DNA from: Chitinophagales bacterium
Lineage (GTDB): Bacteria; Bacteroidota; Bacteroidia; Chitinophagales; Chitinophagaceae
Direction: 5' to 3'
NCBI GenBank assembly: GCA_030832645.1
Contig: JAURIR010000003.1
Span: 18,866 to 82,865, forward strand
DNA: 64,000 bases
Shown: positions 8,204 through 16,789 of the stretch, in pieces
Layout: each line of letters starts with the position of its first letter
Numbering within the stretch: the stretch's first letter is position 1
Notes under the pieces: model-generated
Seen by the model: only the letters and a program-made list of their open reading frames with translations
Database searches by the model: none
Told to the model about the DNA's origin: nothing
Position numbers and translations under genes: made by a program

Positions 8204-8911
8204 CTAATCAAAAATGATCGTACCGAATCGCTCATAATCGTGGAAATTCTTTCTGGTAGGCATCCAGCTCCACTGACTTGTTTTATTGTCGTAATCTATT
8301 CTGTAAAAATTTGCTCTCCAAGTGGTTCCTTTTTCTGGTGGAACGTTTTGAAGCGGTGCTAAAAGTTTAAAGGGAATAAAAAATTCTGCGATCCACGAAC
8401 TTGTTTTCCCATCCTTTTTTATAATTGAAGCGGCATGTTTTGTAAGTCGATCTCCTTCATAATGCCATGGTCTCCAACCTAAAAATTTACCCTCGTAATT
8501 GGGAACCAGAATCGGTAGTTCATAGTTATAAGGCGATAGCTCGTATTCAAAATAAATCTTGGATGCTTCGTTTGGCCAGAAAAAAACTTCCACTACATCT
8601 TCATTGTAGATGTCGGCAAAATCTTCTTTGATCGTAGAGGTGATGATACTGTCTTCAGAAACATACAGGCAGTAGATTCCTTTATCCGAGTAGAGTATTT
8701 TAAATTGGCTGGAATAATGTTGAATCCCTTTACGGTAAGGGAGATTGATAAATGAAGTTTGCTCCCAATTCTTAGCATCTCCTTTTCCGCTTACTTCAAA
8801 ATCAATTGTTTTTTTAATCTTCAATATACCAGAATCAGCTGGATGATCAGCCGCCTGCAGATGAAAACATACAGCCACCAATAACAACAACAATTTGAAT
8901 GTTTTCATCAT
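8204..8911 (-). CDS. Carbohydrate-binding family 9-like protein, exported
   Basis: 235 residues with signal MMKTFKLLLLLVAVCFHLQA. The body follows the CBM9-like/DOMON-like sandwich: DAKNWEQTSFINL, YSDKGIYCLYVSEDS, NEDVVEVFFWPNEASKIYFEYELSP, SSWIAEFFIPFKLL, and the end WRANFYRIDY with WSWMPTRKNFHDYERFGTIIF. Bacteroidota carry many such single-domain proteins beside glycan-processing genes; the ligand is unknown. The gene lies 3 bases downstream of the PIG-L deacetylase gene, so joint transcription is likely. Confidence 0.85.
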   Translation of the reverse strand: MMKTFKLLLLLVAVCFHLQAADHPADSGILKIKKTIDFEVSGKGDAKNWEQTSFINLPYRKGIQHYSSQFKILYSDKGIYCLYVSEDSIITSTIKEDFADIYNEDVVEVFFWPNEASKIYFEYELSPYNYELPILVPNYEGKFLGWRPWHYEGDRLTKHAASIIKKDGKTSSWIAEFFIPFKLLAPLQNVPPEKGTTWRANFYRIDYDNKTSQWSWMPTRKNFHDYERFGTIIFD

Positions 8912-8914
8912 AAA

Positions 8915-9784
8915 CTATTTGCGAAGCATTGGAAATAATCTTCTGATGTCTTCCTCTTTTGGCTGAGAACCGTATTCACAAATTTCAAATGCCTCGAAAT
9001 TTTTTACCTGCTTCGCTTTTTCTTCTCCGTACCATTTAATAAGGGAGGCCATGAATTCTGGTTTAATTTGTTCTTCGTAGCGCTTGGTCATCCATTGAAT
9101 TTTTTCTTCTTTTCCTGCGGGTACTTCGTTTTCATAATGACCGATCCAAGGATTCCACTCATAGAATTGAGAAACATGCGCGTCCAGCCCATATATTTTC
9201 TTTTTATAAACTGGGGTGATGTCTACAACAATATCTGGTCTGAATGGATTGGGTCTCTGAAAATTATCTCTTGTATAGAGAAATATGGGATTCTTTTTCA
9301 ATGCTGGAACGTCGTAAGCAATGTTTGGTACGGCCACCATGTAAGCAGCATCTTGTACCAATACGCCCGTATAGCGATGATCGGGATGGTAATCATTAGG
9401 GCGGGGAGCAATGACGACGTCTGCATTCCATTCTCTGATTTTACGAATGATTTGAAGACGTACTTCTAAGCTTGGCATCAACATACCGTCGTGGTTATCC
9501 AATACATCGTATTTGATTCCCAATCTCTTTGCAACTTCTTGTGTTTCCGCATATCTTCTTTCCGCAAGTGCTCTTCCTTGCATTTTATGATGACCCGCAT
9601 CACCGTTGGTAACGGCTACAAATTTTACAGCATGTCCCATTTCAGCAAACATGGCTGCAATACCGCCTGCATCTATGTCACAATCATCAGGATGCGCTCC
9701 TATAACAATGATTCTGCTTTTTTCTTGTGCAGAAAGAGTAAAAAGAAAAGAAATAAATAACGTAAATAATAAAATCTTTTTCAT
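8915..9784 (-). CDS. PIG-L/LmbE family deacetylase, exported
   Basis: 289 residues with signal MKKILLFTLFISFLFTLSAQ. The zinc site is visible: AHPDD (about residues 31-35) and HPDH (about 136-139), with VTNGDAGHH and DGMLMPSLEVR between them. Family members hydrolyse N-acetyl groups from GlcNAc-type glycoconjugates, such as the mycothiol precursor or GlcNAc-PI. Being exported, this one should act on a periplasmic or surface amino-sugar substrate. It is the first gene of the probable operon 9784-4116. Confidence 0.9.
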   Translation of the reverse strand: MKKILLFTLFISFLFTLSAQEKSRIIVIGAHPDDCDIDAGGIAAMFAEMGHAVKFVAVTNGDAGHHKMQGRALAERRYAETQEVAKRLGIKYDVLDNHDGMLMPSLEVRLQIIRKIREWNADVVIAPRPNDYHPDHRYTGVLVQDAAYMVAVPNIAYDVPALKKNPIFLYTRDNFQRPNPFRPDIVVDITPVYKKKIYGLDAHVSQFYEWNPWIGHYENEVPAGKEEKIQWMTKRYEEQIKPEFMASLIKWYGEEKAKQVKNFEAFEICEYGSQPKEEDIRRLFPMLRK

Positions 9785-9854
9785 GGCAATCGTTTGAATA
9801 TTTACAATCGTATACTGTAAGTTATGAAATTCTTATATTCATAAAAACTTTAAG

Positions 9855-10640
9855 ATGGAAGTGCATCATCCTCATAGTCATCATGGACCAAAGAAGAGTA
9901 AAGAGTATATAATAGAGTTTCTGATGCTCTTTGCAGCAGTCAGTTTAGGATTTCTAGCAGAAAATATACGTGAAGGATTCATAGAAAGACATCGTTCTCA
10001 TGAGCTAGCATTGGCATTAAAGACAGATATTGAACAGGATGTTGAAAAAATACAGATTTTAAATACCAACCGAATTGAAATTTTGCGAAAAGCAAAACTC
10101 GCAGTTTTGGATATTGAAAAAAACGGGTTTAAACAGTCGGATACAAATCAATATAGACTGATGTTGCGTTCTGCTTATTACTGGCAGTATTTTGAGCCAA
10201 CAACTGCCAATTTAGATCAAATTATTAATTCAGGTTCATTAAGGTATTTTAAAAACAAGGAACTCATAAAGGCAATCGCTACGTACAAAAATTATATCAA
10301 TTTACTTCAATCAAGAAATGAGAGAGAAAAACAGTATTTCTATGACGTTATGCAACCAATGGTTTTGGAGCATTTGAATTTATCTCCAATGGATACCACA
10401 CATTTTAATGGAGAAATGATTAATAAAGATTTTTTTAATAAGATTGACTCTGGCTTAATCAATATTAAGTCAAAAAATTTAATCATGTTCAATAATGACC
10501 CTGCAACACAATTCAAGGTATTAAATGCCTATAGAGCATTTAGCATCAATATGACTAATACCATGAGATCATATGTAAAACCATACCTTGTTGAATCTAA
10601 ACATTTGGTTGAACTGCTTGAAAAAGAATTAGAGGAATAG
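9855..10640 (+). CDS. Uncharacterised anchored protein with histidine-rich N-terminus (MEVHH family)
   Basis: 261 residues. It begins MEVHHPHSHHGPKKSKEY, then one TM segment (IIEFLMLFAAVSLGFLAENI, about residues 18-38) followed by REGFIERHR. The rest is helical, with LDQIINSGSLRYFKNKELIKAI in the middle. I recognise this as a recurring Bacteroidota family of unknown function; the domain after the helix is probably outside the cytoplasm. It is paralogous to the next gene, which faces it: the two stop codons abut with no base between them. Confidence 0.8.
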   Translation: MEVHHPHSHHGPKKSKEYIIEFLMLFAAVSLGFLAENIREGFIERHRSHELALALKTDIEQDVEKIQILNTNRIEILRKAKLAVLDIEKNGFKQSDTNQYRLMLRSAYYWQYFEPTTANLDQIINSGSLRYFKNKELIKAIATYKNYINLLQSRNEREKQYFYDVMQPMVLEHLNLSPMDTTHFNGEMINKDFFNKIDSGLINIKSKNLIMFNNDPATQFKVLNAYRAFSINMTNTMRSYVKPYLVESKHLVELLEKELEE

Positions 10641-11414
10641 TCAATGCTGATAATGATCTAATGCTTCAATGAGCGCTTTTCCTTTTTTCTTTACCCTCAT
10701 AAAGTTTGCAATACTGGTTCTCATTAAAATTGTACGCTCATACAGTTCTCCTGCAAAAATATCTCTTGCCTGATCTGAAATATATTTTGTTTTCAATCCT
10801 TCTCTCATACCTTGTAAGTTTTTAGGCAGTTCAACTTTTGCTACATCTCCAATTGAAATAAGTTTAGCATAAATATCTGGATTTGCACTGATTAGAAAGT
10901 CTGGAGGTAAAATCTCTTTTAGTTTGTCCCAAAATTTTAGCCACTGCTCTTGTTCCTGAGTAAAACTCCTAAACTCTGCAACGTCTGCTTCCATTTCATA
11001 TTCTGTGATTTTATCAATCAATTCAGGATCTTTAATATACCTCAATGAACCTGAATTCTTCATTTGATCAAAAATTCTTTTATCATTAGCAAATCTGTAA
11101 ATCCAAAGGCTGAAATTTTTATTAATATCATACAACGAAATTCTTTGTGACTTATCTCTAAGTGCATACATCAATGAATCATAATAATTCAGTAAAGGCA
11201 TATCCTGCTTGATTACTGAATCAATTTGGTATTCATTTTTATCAATTTCTATTTTAAACATATCGATAAATTCTGCAGCCCGATGTTGTTCTACTTGACG
11301 CTCTCTGAAGTTTTCAGCAAGAAAGCCGATACTTACAGCAGCAAATAACATGATAAATTCAGTAATATATTCTTTCCAATTTTTTGGAACATGATGTTTG
11401 TGATGTACTTCCAT
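10641..11414 (-). CDS. Uncharacterised anchored protein, paralogue of the 9855 gene
   Basis: 257 residues. It begins MEVHHKHHVPKNWKEY, one TM (ITEFIMLFAAVSIGFLAENF) and RERQVEQHRAAEF, matching the facing protein closely there; the middle again has FDQMKNSGSLRYIKDPELIDKI. The C-terminal halves have diverged. It lies 21 bases after the serine hydrolase gene on the same strand and may be cotranscribed with it. Function unknown; the histidine cluster could bind metal, which is only a guess. Confidence 0.8.
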   Translation of the reverse strand: MEVHHKHHVPKNWKEYITEFIMLFAAVSIGFLAENFRERQVEQHRAAEFIDMFKIEIDKNEYQIDSVIKQDMPLLNYYDSLMYALRDKSQRISLYDINKNFSLWIYRFANDKRIFDQMKNSGSLRYIKDPELIDKITEYEMEADVAEFRSFTQEQEQWLKFWDKLKEILPPDFLISANPDIYAKLISIGDVAKVELPKNLQGMREGLKTKYISDQARDIFAGELYERTILMRTSIANFMRVKKKGKALIEALDHYQH

Positions 11415-11435
11415 TGGGTAAGTATTTTTATTGGA

Positions 11436-12653
11436 TTAATGTTTAACTGCAGAGATGATTTTGCCTACAAGTTCATCCAGGTATTTATTTTCTATCCATC
11501 TCGCTACGATTACCAATTCGTTTTCACGATCAACATAAATCATGTTGGTGCCGTTTCCAATATGTGCATAGGCAGTTGCTGGAGCTGACGGATATAGTTT
11601 TTTATCAGTGTTCAAAAAGAAATTCATAAATCCATAACCAGGATTGGCAGGAGTGGGTGTAGTTGATAATTCTATCCATTTTTCTGCAATCAACTGTTGG
11701 TCTTTCCATTTCCCTTTGTTGTAGGTTAGCCATCCAAATCTTGCCATATCCATCGCATTGATGAACAATCCGCCACCAAAATGCCCTCCACCGCTTACCG
11801 ATTGTATCATTTTACCATCCAGAACAATCCATGAATTTCTATAACCTGTCCAATGCCATTGGTTGCTTGCTCCGATGGGGTCCATGATTTTTTCTCTCAA
11901 CACTTCGGGTAAAGCGCGATGCCATAGTGTTGTTGCTGCAAGTGCCAAGGCATTTACTCTCGTATCGTTGTATTTATAAACTGAGCCCGGCTCGTTTCTT
12001 TTTCGGTTGATCCATTCACTCGGTTTATCATCCGGACGATCTGCCCAATCGGGCTTCCCCCATAGAACACCCTCCCAGTCACTGGTTTGACGCAACATAT
12101 GATCCCAGGTAATCTTTCGGTTGTGTTCTGTTTCAAATGGTTTGATGAAAAACGACTGTCCCAACTGATCTCCGGTTCTGTATACAACTGGATCGTATGG
12201 CTCAATCATGGGCACATACTCCACTACTTTATCTTGAATAGATTTAATCAATCCTTTTTCTACTGCCAATCCAATCAATGTAGATAAGAAGCTTTTTGTT
12301 ACGCTGTGTGTCTGCTCTGTATTGTTGACATCTCCCCAGGAACCGATGATATATCCTTTGTAGATAACGAGTCCACTGGTTGATTTTCTTTCAGCAAATG
12401 CTCCAATGCCATCACTGAGAGGCTCTTTGTAAAAATTATATATCTGTGCAATCTCCTGATTCTTGGGCAAGGTTGTTTCATGTTCGATCGCAAATTGAAT
12501 TGCTCCTTTGAGTTTTGTTTCATCTACACCCATGGAAACCGGCGGTTTTGATTCCCACGATCCTCTGGGAGGATAGTAAACCGGTACAGTTGAATTTTTT
12601 GTTTGAGCAAAAAGAAATTGAACAGAAAAAAAGAGGAAGAAGAGCTTTTTCAT
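11436..12653 (-). CDS. Exported serine hydrolase, beta-lactamase class C fold
   Basis: ATG 12653 gives the signal peptide MKKLFFLFFSVQFLFAQ, so the upstream in-frame extension is left out. The SxxK motif is SVTK in QTHSVTKSFLSTLIGLAVEKG and the YxN motif is YND in YKYNDTRVNALALAA. GGGHFGGGLFINAMDMARFG near the C-terminus is usual for the esterase/peptidase (S12) branch rather than true beta-lactamases. The substrate may be an ester, a peptide or D-amino acid amide; it cannot be read from sequence. Confidence 0.9.
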   Translation of the reverse strand: MKKLFFLFFSVQFLFAQTKNSTVPVYYPPRGSWESKPPVSMGVDETKLKGAIQFAIEHETTLPKNQEIAQIYNFYKEPLSDGIGAFAERKSTSGLVIYKGYIIGSWGDVNNTEQTHSVTKSFLSTLIGLAVEKGLIKSIQDKVVEYVPMIEPYDPVVYRTGDQLGQSFFIKPFETEHNRKITWDHMLRQTSDWEGVLWGKPDWADRPDDKPSEWINRKRNEPGSVYKYNDTRVNALALAATTLWHRALPEVLREKIMDPIGASNQWHWTGYRNSWIVLDGKMIQSVSGGGHFGGGLFINAMDMARFGWLTYNKGKWKDQQLIAEKWIELSTTPTPANPGYGFMNFFLNTDKKLYPSAPATAYAHIGNGTNMIYVDRENELVIVARWIENKYLDELVGKIISAVKH

Positions 12654-12744
12654 GTAGTAATTATCTGGTGTTGAAGTTAAAAAAGTTCGATTACTTGAAC
12701 TCAATAAAATTCAATAATTTCAAGGGTCTCAATAAATTGCTCGT

Positions 12745-13608
12745 ATGAAACATACAATAAAATTAGTAGGATGTATTGCCTTGCTTGTTGTTCAATTTGC
12801 AACGGCACAAAAAAAATCCATCGAACAATGGGAGTCGATGTTCAACGGGAAGGATCTTACTGGATGGACACCCAAGATTAGAAATTATCCATCGGGCGAA
12901 AACTTCGGAAATACATTTAGAGTAGAAGACGGGAAACTTGTTGTTCGTTATGATGCGTACGATTCTTTTGACGAAAGATTTGGACACCTGTTTTATAACA
13001 AATCCTATAATTATTATAGAATTCGATTGGAATACAGGTTTGTAGGCGATCAGTCTAAAAACGGTCCTGGTTGGGCTTTCCGCAACAGCGGCATCATGGT
13101 GCACGGGCAAACTCCACAAAGTATGGGACTCAAACAAGATTTTCCAGTTTCAATAGAAGTACAATTATTAGGGGGTGATGGAAAGAACAAACGTACTACC
13201 TGTAATTTATGTACACCCGGAACAAATGTTGAAATAAACGGTAAACTGGAGAAAACGCATTGCATCAACTCTACTTCCGAAACCTATCATGGTGATCAGT
13301 GGGTGCGAGCTGAGGTATTGGTGCTGGGAGATTCCGTTGTAAAACATTATGCAAACGGACAAGAAGTATTGGTTTATATGAAACCACAAATTGGTGGGGG
13401 TAATGTGGATGGCCAGGAAATTATTTTTGGTAAAGCAGGCGATCTGTTAACTGGGGGATCTATTTCTCTGCAAAGCGAGAGCCATCCCGTTGAATTCAAA
13501 AGTATAGAAATATTAAATTTAGAAGGTTGTATGGATCCAAAAGCATCTAATTACAAATCATATTATATAAAGTCTAAACCATCTGATTGTCGTTATAATA
13601 AAAAGTAG
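12745..13608 (+). CDS. DUF1080 (3-keto-disaccharide hydrolase-type) protein, exported
   Basis: 287 residues with signal MKHTIKLVGCIALLVVQFATAQ. The DUF1080 pattern is clear: WESMFNGKDLTGW, EDGKLVVRYD, FRNSGIMVHGQ, then FPVSIEVQLLGG and LTGGSISLQSESHPVEFKS. The tail has GCMDPKASNYKS plus cysteines, as in Bacteroidota relatives. Some family members cleave 3-keto-glycosides made by Gfo/Idh/MocA oxidases; others are only lectin-like. It is followed after 3 bases by the S10 peptidase gene. Confidence 0.9.
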   Translation: MKHTIKLVGCIALLVVQFATAQKKSIEQWESMFNGKDLTGWTPKIRNYPSGENFGNTFRVEDGKLVVRYDAYDSFDERFGHLFYNKSYNYYRIRLEYRFVGDQSKNGPGWAFRNSGIMVHGQTPQSMGLKQDFPVSIEVQLLGGDGKNKRTTCNLCTPGTNVEINGKLEKTHCINSTSETYHGDQWVRAEVLVLGDSVVKHYANGQEVLVYMKPQIGGGNVDGQEIIFGKAGDLLTGGSISLQSESHPVEFKSIEILNLEGCMDPKASNYKSYYIKSKPSDCRYNKK

Positions 13609-13611
13609 ATT

Positions 13612-15165
13612 ATGAAAAAGTTCTTATTCAGTTTTGTATTACTAGTATCTCTCTCTGCCATTGCACAGCAACGTCCACCCGTGGCTCCTGCAGCGCCAAC
13701 CTCTACACCACCTCCTGCCGCAGCAGCGGATGTAAAACCGAATCCGGCAAATATTCCTTTCAATCCTGATCAGTCTATCACTGCTGATCATGAAGTAACG
13801 ATTAAGGGAGCGAAGGTTCCATATAAAACTATCACAGGAATGATGCCTGTGTGGGATACGGAGGGGAAAACGCAAGCAGGGGTATTTTATACCTATTACG
13901 AAAGATCTGATGTAAAAGACCGCGCATCCAGACCTTTATTGATTTCTTTCAATGGTGGCCCGGGTACTGCATCTCTTTGGATGGAGTTGGGATACACTGG
14001 TCCACGTATTTTAAATATTGATGACGAAGGATATCCTGTACAGCCTTATGGATTGAGAGATAATCCATATTCTTTATTAGATGTTGCAGACATTGTTTAT
14101 GTAGATCCTGTGAATACCGGATTTTCAAGAGCAGTGAGTAAAGACATTCCAACATCCAGATTTTTTGGAGTGAATGCCGATATCAAGTACTTGGCAGAGT
14201 GGATCAATACATTTGTTTCACGTATGAACCGTTGGGCTTCTCCAAAATACTTGATAGGAGAAAGTTACGGAACGGGGCGCGTTTCAGGATTGGCATTGGA
14301 GCTGCAAAATGCACATTGGATGTTTTTTAATGGAGTCATTTTGGTATCACCCACTACGTTGGGAATTGAGAGGGATGGCCCGCTGGCTGCTGCTTTGCGT
14401 ATACCTTACTTTGCAGCAACTGCATGGTATCACAAGGCATTATCGGCTGATTTGCAGCAAAAGGATTTGACAGCCATGTTGCCCGAAGTAGAGAAGTTTA
14501 CAGTTGATGAATTGATACCTGCTATAACCAAAGGAGGATTCTTAGATGATGCAAAGCGAAAAGAAATTGCAGCTCGTGTAGCTAAGTATATTGGTGTTTC
14601 TGAGAAAGTTGTTTTGCAGAACAACTTAGATATTGCTCCTTCATTGTTTTGGAAAGAATTATTGCGCGATAAAGGTTTTACTGTTGGTAGATTGGATTCA
14701 CGTTACAAGGGTATTGACAGAAGAGATGGGGGAGAGCAACCCGATTTCAATGCAGAGTTGATTTCATGGGAACATTCATTTACACCTGCCATCAATATGT
14801 ATTTGCGTGAAGAATTGAAATTCAAAACAGACTTAAAATATTATGTATTTGGTCCGGTAAATCCATGGGATCGTACAGGAGATAAAACAGGAGAGAATTT
14901 ACGTCAAGCGATGGCCGAGAACCCTTATTTGCATGTTTTGATTCAATCGGGCTATTACGATGGGGCCTGTGATTATTTCAATGCCAAGTATAGCATGTGG
15001 CAGATGGATCCAAGCGGTAAATTAAAAGATCGTTTGAATTGGGAAGGATACAGAAGCGGTCACATGATGTATTTGCGTCGTCCAGATTTGGAAGCGAGTA
15101 ACGAGAGCTTAAGAAATTTTATCAAGAAGACTACTCCAAAGCCTGGGCAACCTGCAAAATATTAA
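13612..15165 (+). CDS. Serine carboxypeptidase-like S10 family peptidase, exported
   Basis: 517 residues with signal MKKFLFSFVLLVSLSAIAQ and a proline/alanine-rich linker (about 20-45). The alpha/beta hydrolase triad is visible: Ser218 in GESYGTGR, Asp450 in YYDGACDY and His484 in RSGHMMYLR. The oxyanion region is FNGGPGTASLW. S10 enzymes remove C-terminal residues from peptides at acid pH. It is the second gene of a pair with the DUF1080 gene and is followed by a strong palindromic terminator. Confidence 0.92.
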   Translation: MKKFLFSFVLLVSLSAIAQQRPPVAPAAPTSTPPPAAAADVKPNPANIPFNPDQSITADHEVTIKGAKVPYKTITGMMPVWDTEGKTQAGVFYTYYERSDVKDRASRPLLISFNGGPGTASLWMELGYTGPRILNIDDEGYPVQPYGLRDNPYSLLDVADIVYVDPVNTGFSRAVSKDIPTSRFFGVNADIKYLAEWINTFVSRMNRWASPKYLIGESYGTGRVSGLALELQNAHWMFFNGVILVSPTTLGIERDGPLAAALRIPYFAATAWYHKALSADLQQKDLTAMLPEVEKFTVDELIPAITKGGFLDDAKRKEIAARVAKYIGVSEKVVLQNNLDIAPSLFWKELLRDKGFTVGRLDSRYKGIDRRDGGEQPDFNAELISWEHSFTPAINMYLREELKFKTDLKYYVFGPVNPWDRTGDKTGENLRQAMAENPYLHVLIQSGYYDGACDYFNAKYSMWQMDPSGKLKDRLNWEGYRSGHMMYLRRPDLEASNESLRNFIKKTTPKPGQPAKY

Positions 15166-15172
15166 TTCAACC

Positions 15173-15207
15173 AACTGTTAACCGTTAACAATTAACGGTT
15201 AACAGTT
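15173..15207. terminator. Bidirectional terminator, perfect 15-bp stem
   Basis: AACTGTTAACCGTTA, loop ACAAT, TAACGGTTAACAGTT form a perfect inverted repeat. It is followed on the plus strand by a T-run at 15206-15210. It lies between the convergent S10 and metallophosphoesterase genes, and the stop codon of the latter (15209-15211) overlaps the T-run. Confidence 0.85.
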
Positions 15208-15208
15208 T

Positions 15209-16018
15209 TTATATTTCAGCACTATTTATTTTTTCTGTCGGGTTCATGATGTAGGTAAGCATTGTACCATTCTTATGGAGCTCGACAATTCGGTAGCCTC
15301 TGTAAGGCGTGCCCCAATTTCCTCCAACATGACTGTCAAATATATACGGGATGTTGTCTTTCCATTTGATTCCGTCCTGGTCATGCTCATGTCCATGAAA
15401 TACCGCCTTCACATTCTTCTGTTTTTTAATCAATTCCTGGAACGCCGGTGAATCGATTCCATTGGCTGTCCATTTAATTGGAGGGATATGAATAAAGAGA
15501 AAAATATGTTTTGCGTTTTTGTGCTCTTCGAATTTTTGTGCCAACCAATCTAAATCCGGAGGCAGGTATTTTCCTTGTTTGTTAGAAGTTGTTGCAAACA
15601 ATAAAACGTTCTTGCCAATAACATGATCAAAATTCAACGGAGTTTGCCACCCTGTTTCCCATTCATCTTTGGTGGCAGTGTCATGATTGCCTTGGGTTAC
15701 AAAATACTTAAAGGGTAATCGATCGAAAGTTGATTTCAAATATGGGAAATAACTGATGTCGTCGTGTACAAGATCACCGTTGAAAACACAGAACTCAAAA
15801 GGATCGGCGGCATGAGCACTTTGTATATGCCCTAATGCTGTATCCAACATTTCTTGGTAAGCAGTTTTAGGCTGTCCATAATGTATATCGGATGCAATCA
15901 CAAATCGAAGCAATGGTTTTTTGCTTTCAAAAGCACTCAGATCGGTTGCAAAGATCGATTTGGTATTGAAAACTACTAGTGCAGTCGATGCACCTTGTAA
16001 AAATTTCCGACGATTCAT
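15209..16018 (-). CDS. Calcineurin-like metallophosphoesterase with Tat signal
   Basis: ATG 16018 gives MNRRKFLQGASTALVVFNTKSIFA, a twin-arginine signal; a TTG two codons upstream is disfavoured. The metal-ligand blocks appear in order: ASDIHYGQ, FNGDLVHDD, TQGNHDTATKDEW, FIHIPPIKW, FHGHEHDQDG. Such enzymes hydrolyse phosphomonoesters or diesters, here in the periplasm. It is the last gene of the N-acetylglucosamine operon, 27 bases after the DUF4197 gene. Confidence 0.9.
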   Translation of the reverse strand: MNRRKFLQGASTALVVFNTKSIFATDLSAFESKKPLLRFVIASDIHYGQPKTAYQEMLDTALGHIQSAHAADPFEFCVFNGDLVHDDISYFPYLKSTFDRLPFKYFVTQGNHDTATKDEWETGWQTPLNFDHVIGKNVLLFATTSNKQGKYLPPDLDWLAQKFEEHKNAKHIFLFIHIPPIKWTANGIDSPAFQELIKKQKNVKAVFHGHEHDQDGIKWKDNIPYIFDSHVGGNWGTPYRGYRIVELHKNGTMLTYIMNPTEKINSAEI

Positions 16019-16045
16019 GTTCAAGGATTGAACACGAAAGTTAAT

Positions 16046-16789
16046 TTATTTTTTTGCGAAATTTCCAAATACCTTTTTCAAAAGATCTGTTGTTCTGGCC
16101 AAAGGATCTCTTCGAATTTTCTTCTCTTCTTCCGCCATTTGATAGAAAATACCATTCAATGCTCTTTCTGTTACATAGGCCGTAAGATCCGGGTTGATTT
16201 TCTTTAAACTGACTTTATTGTATCCATTTATTATGGTTGCCCAATGCTTGGTTGCATTTACTTTGTTCAATGAATTTTCTATAACGGGCCTGAATTTATT
16301 AGCCAACGCTGTTGTAGTTGTTTGTCTCAAATACTGCGTTGCAGCTGAATCACTTCCTCTTACTATTGTTATTGCATTTTCGATGTTCATCGATTTGATG
16401 GATTCAATAAATATAGCAGCAGCCTCTTTACAAGCATCCTCTGCTCCACGGTTCATGCTTAAGATGGCTTCATCTACCTGATTGCCTAAGCCAATATTTC
16501 TCAACGTCTTTTCTACTTTTTCTGCTTCCGGCGGCAATAAAATTTTCAGGACATCGTTTTTGAAAAATCCGTCTTCTTTTGAAAGCAAGGAGGTACCCTT
16601 TTCTACCCCTATACTCAACGCTTGTTTGAGTCCTGCAATCATTTCTTCTTTTTCTGAACCCTTGGACTCTGTTATACCCAATGCGTCATTGGCTTTCTGA
16701 AGCAGTCCCTTGATTTGGGCATTGGATTGTAAACTAATGAGAATGAAAACAAAGGAGATAAAACTTTTCATGGGAGGTGTTATTTTCAT
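16046..16789 (-). CDS. DUF4197 family protein, exported
   Basis: Up to 247 residues. The ATG at 16789 overlaps the nagA stop (ATGA), which supports it by coupling; an internal ATG at 16771 (MKSFISFVFILISLQSNAQ) gives a cleaner signal peptide and is the alternative. The body is all-helical with the family's marks: GLKQALSIGVEKGTSLLS, ILLPPEAEKVEKTLRNIG, FIESIKSMNIENAITIVRG, and ALNGIFYQMAEEEKKIRRDP. DUF4197 is a widespread periplasmic family of unknown function. Confidence 0.88.
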   Translation of the reverse strand: MKITPPMKSFISFVFILISLQSNAQIKGLLQKANDALGITESKGSEKEEMIAGLKQALSIGVEKGTSLLSKEDGFFKNDVLKILLPPEAEKVEKTLRNIGLGNQVDEAILSMNRGAEDACKEAAAIFIESIKSMNIENAITIVRGSDSAATQYLRQTTTTALANKFRPVIENSLNKVNATKHWATIINGYNKVSLKKINPDLTAYVTERALNGIFYQMAEEEKKIRRDPLARTTDLLKKVFGNFAKK

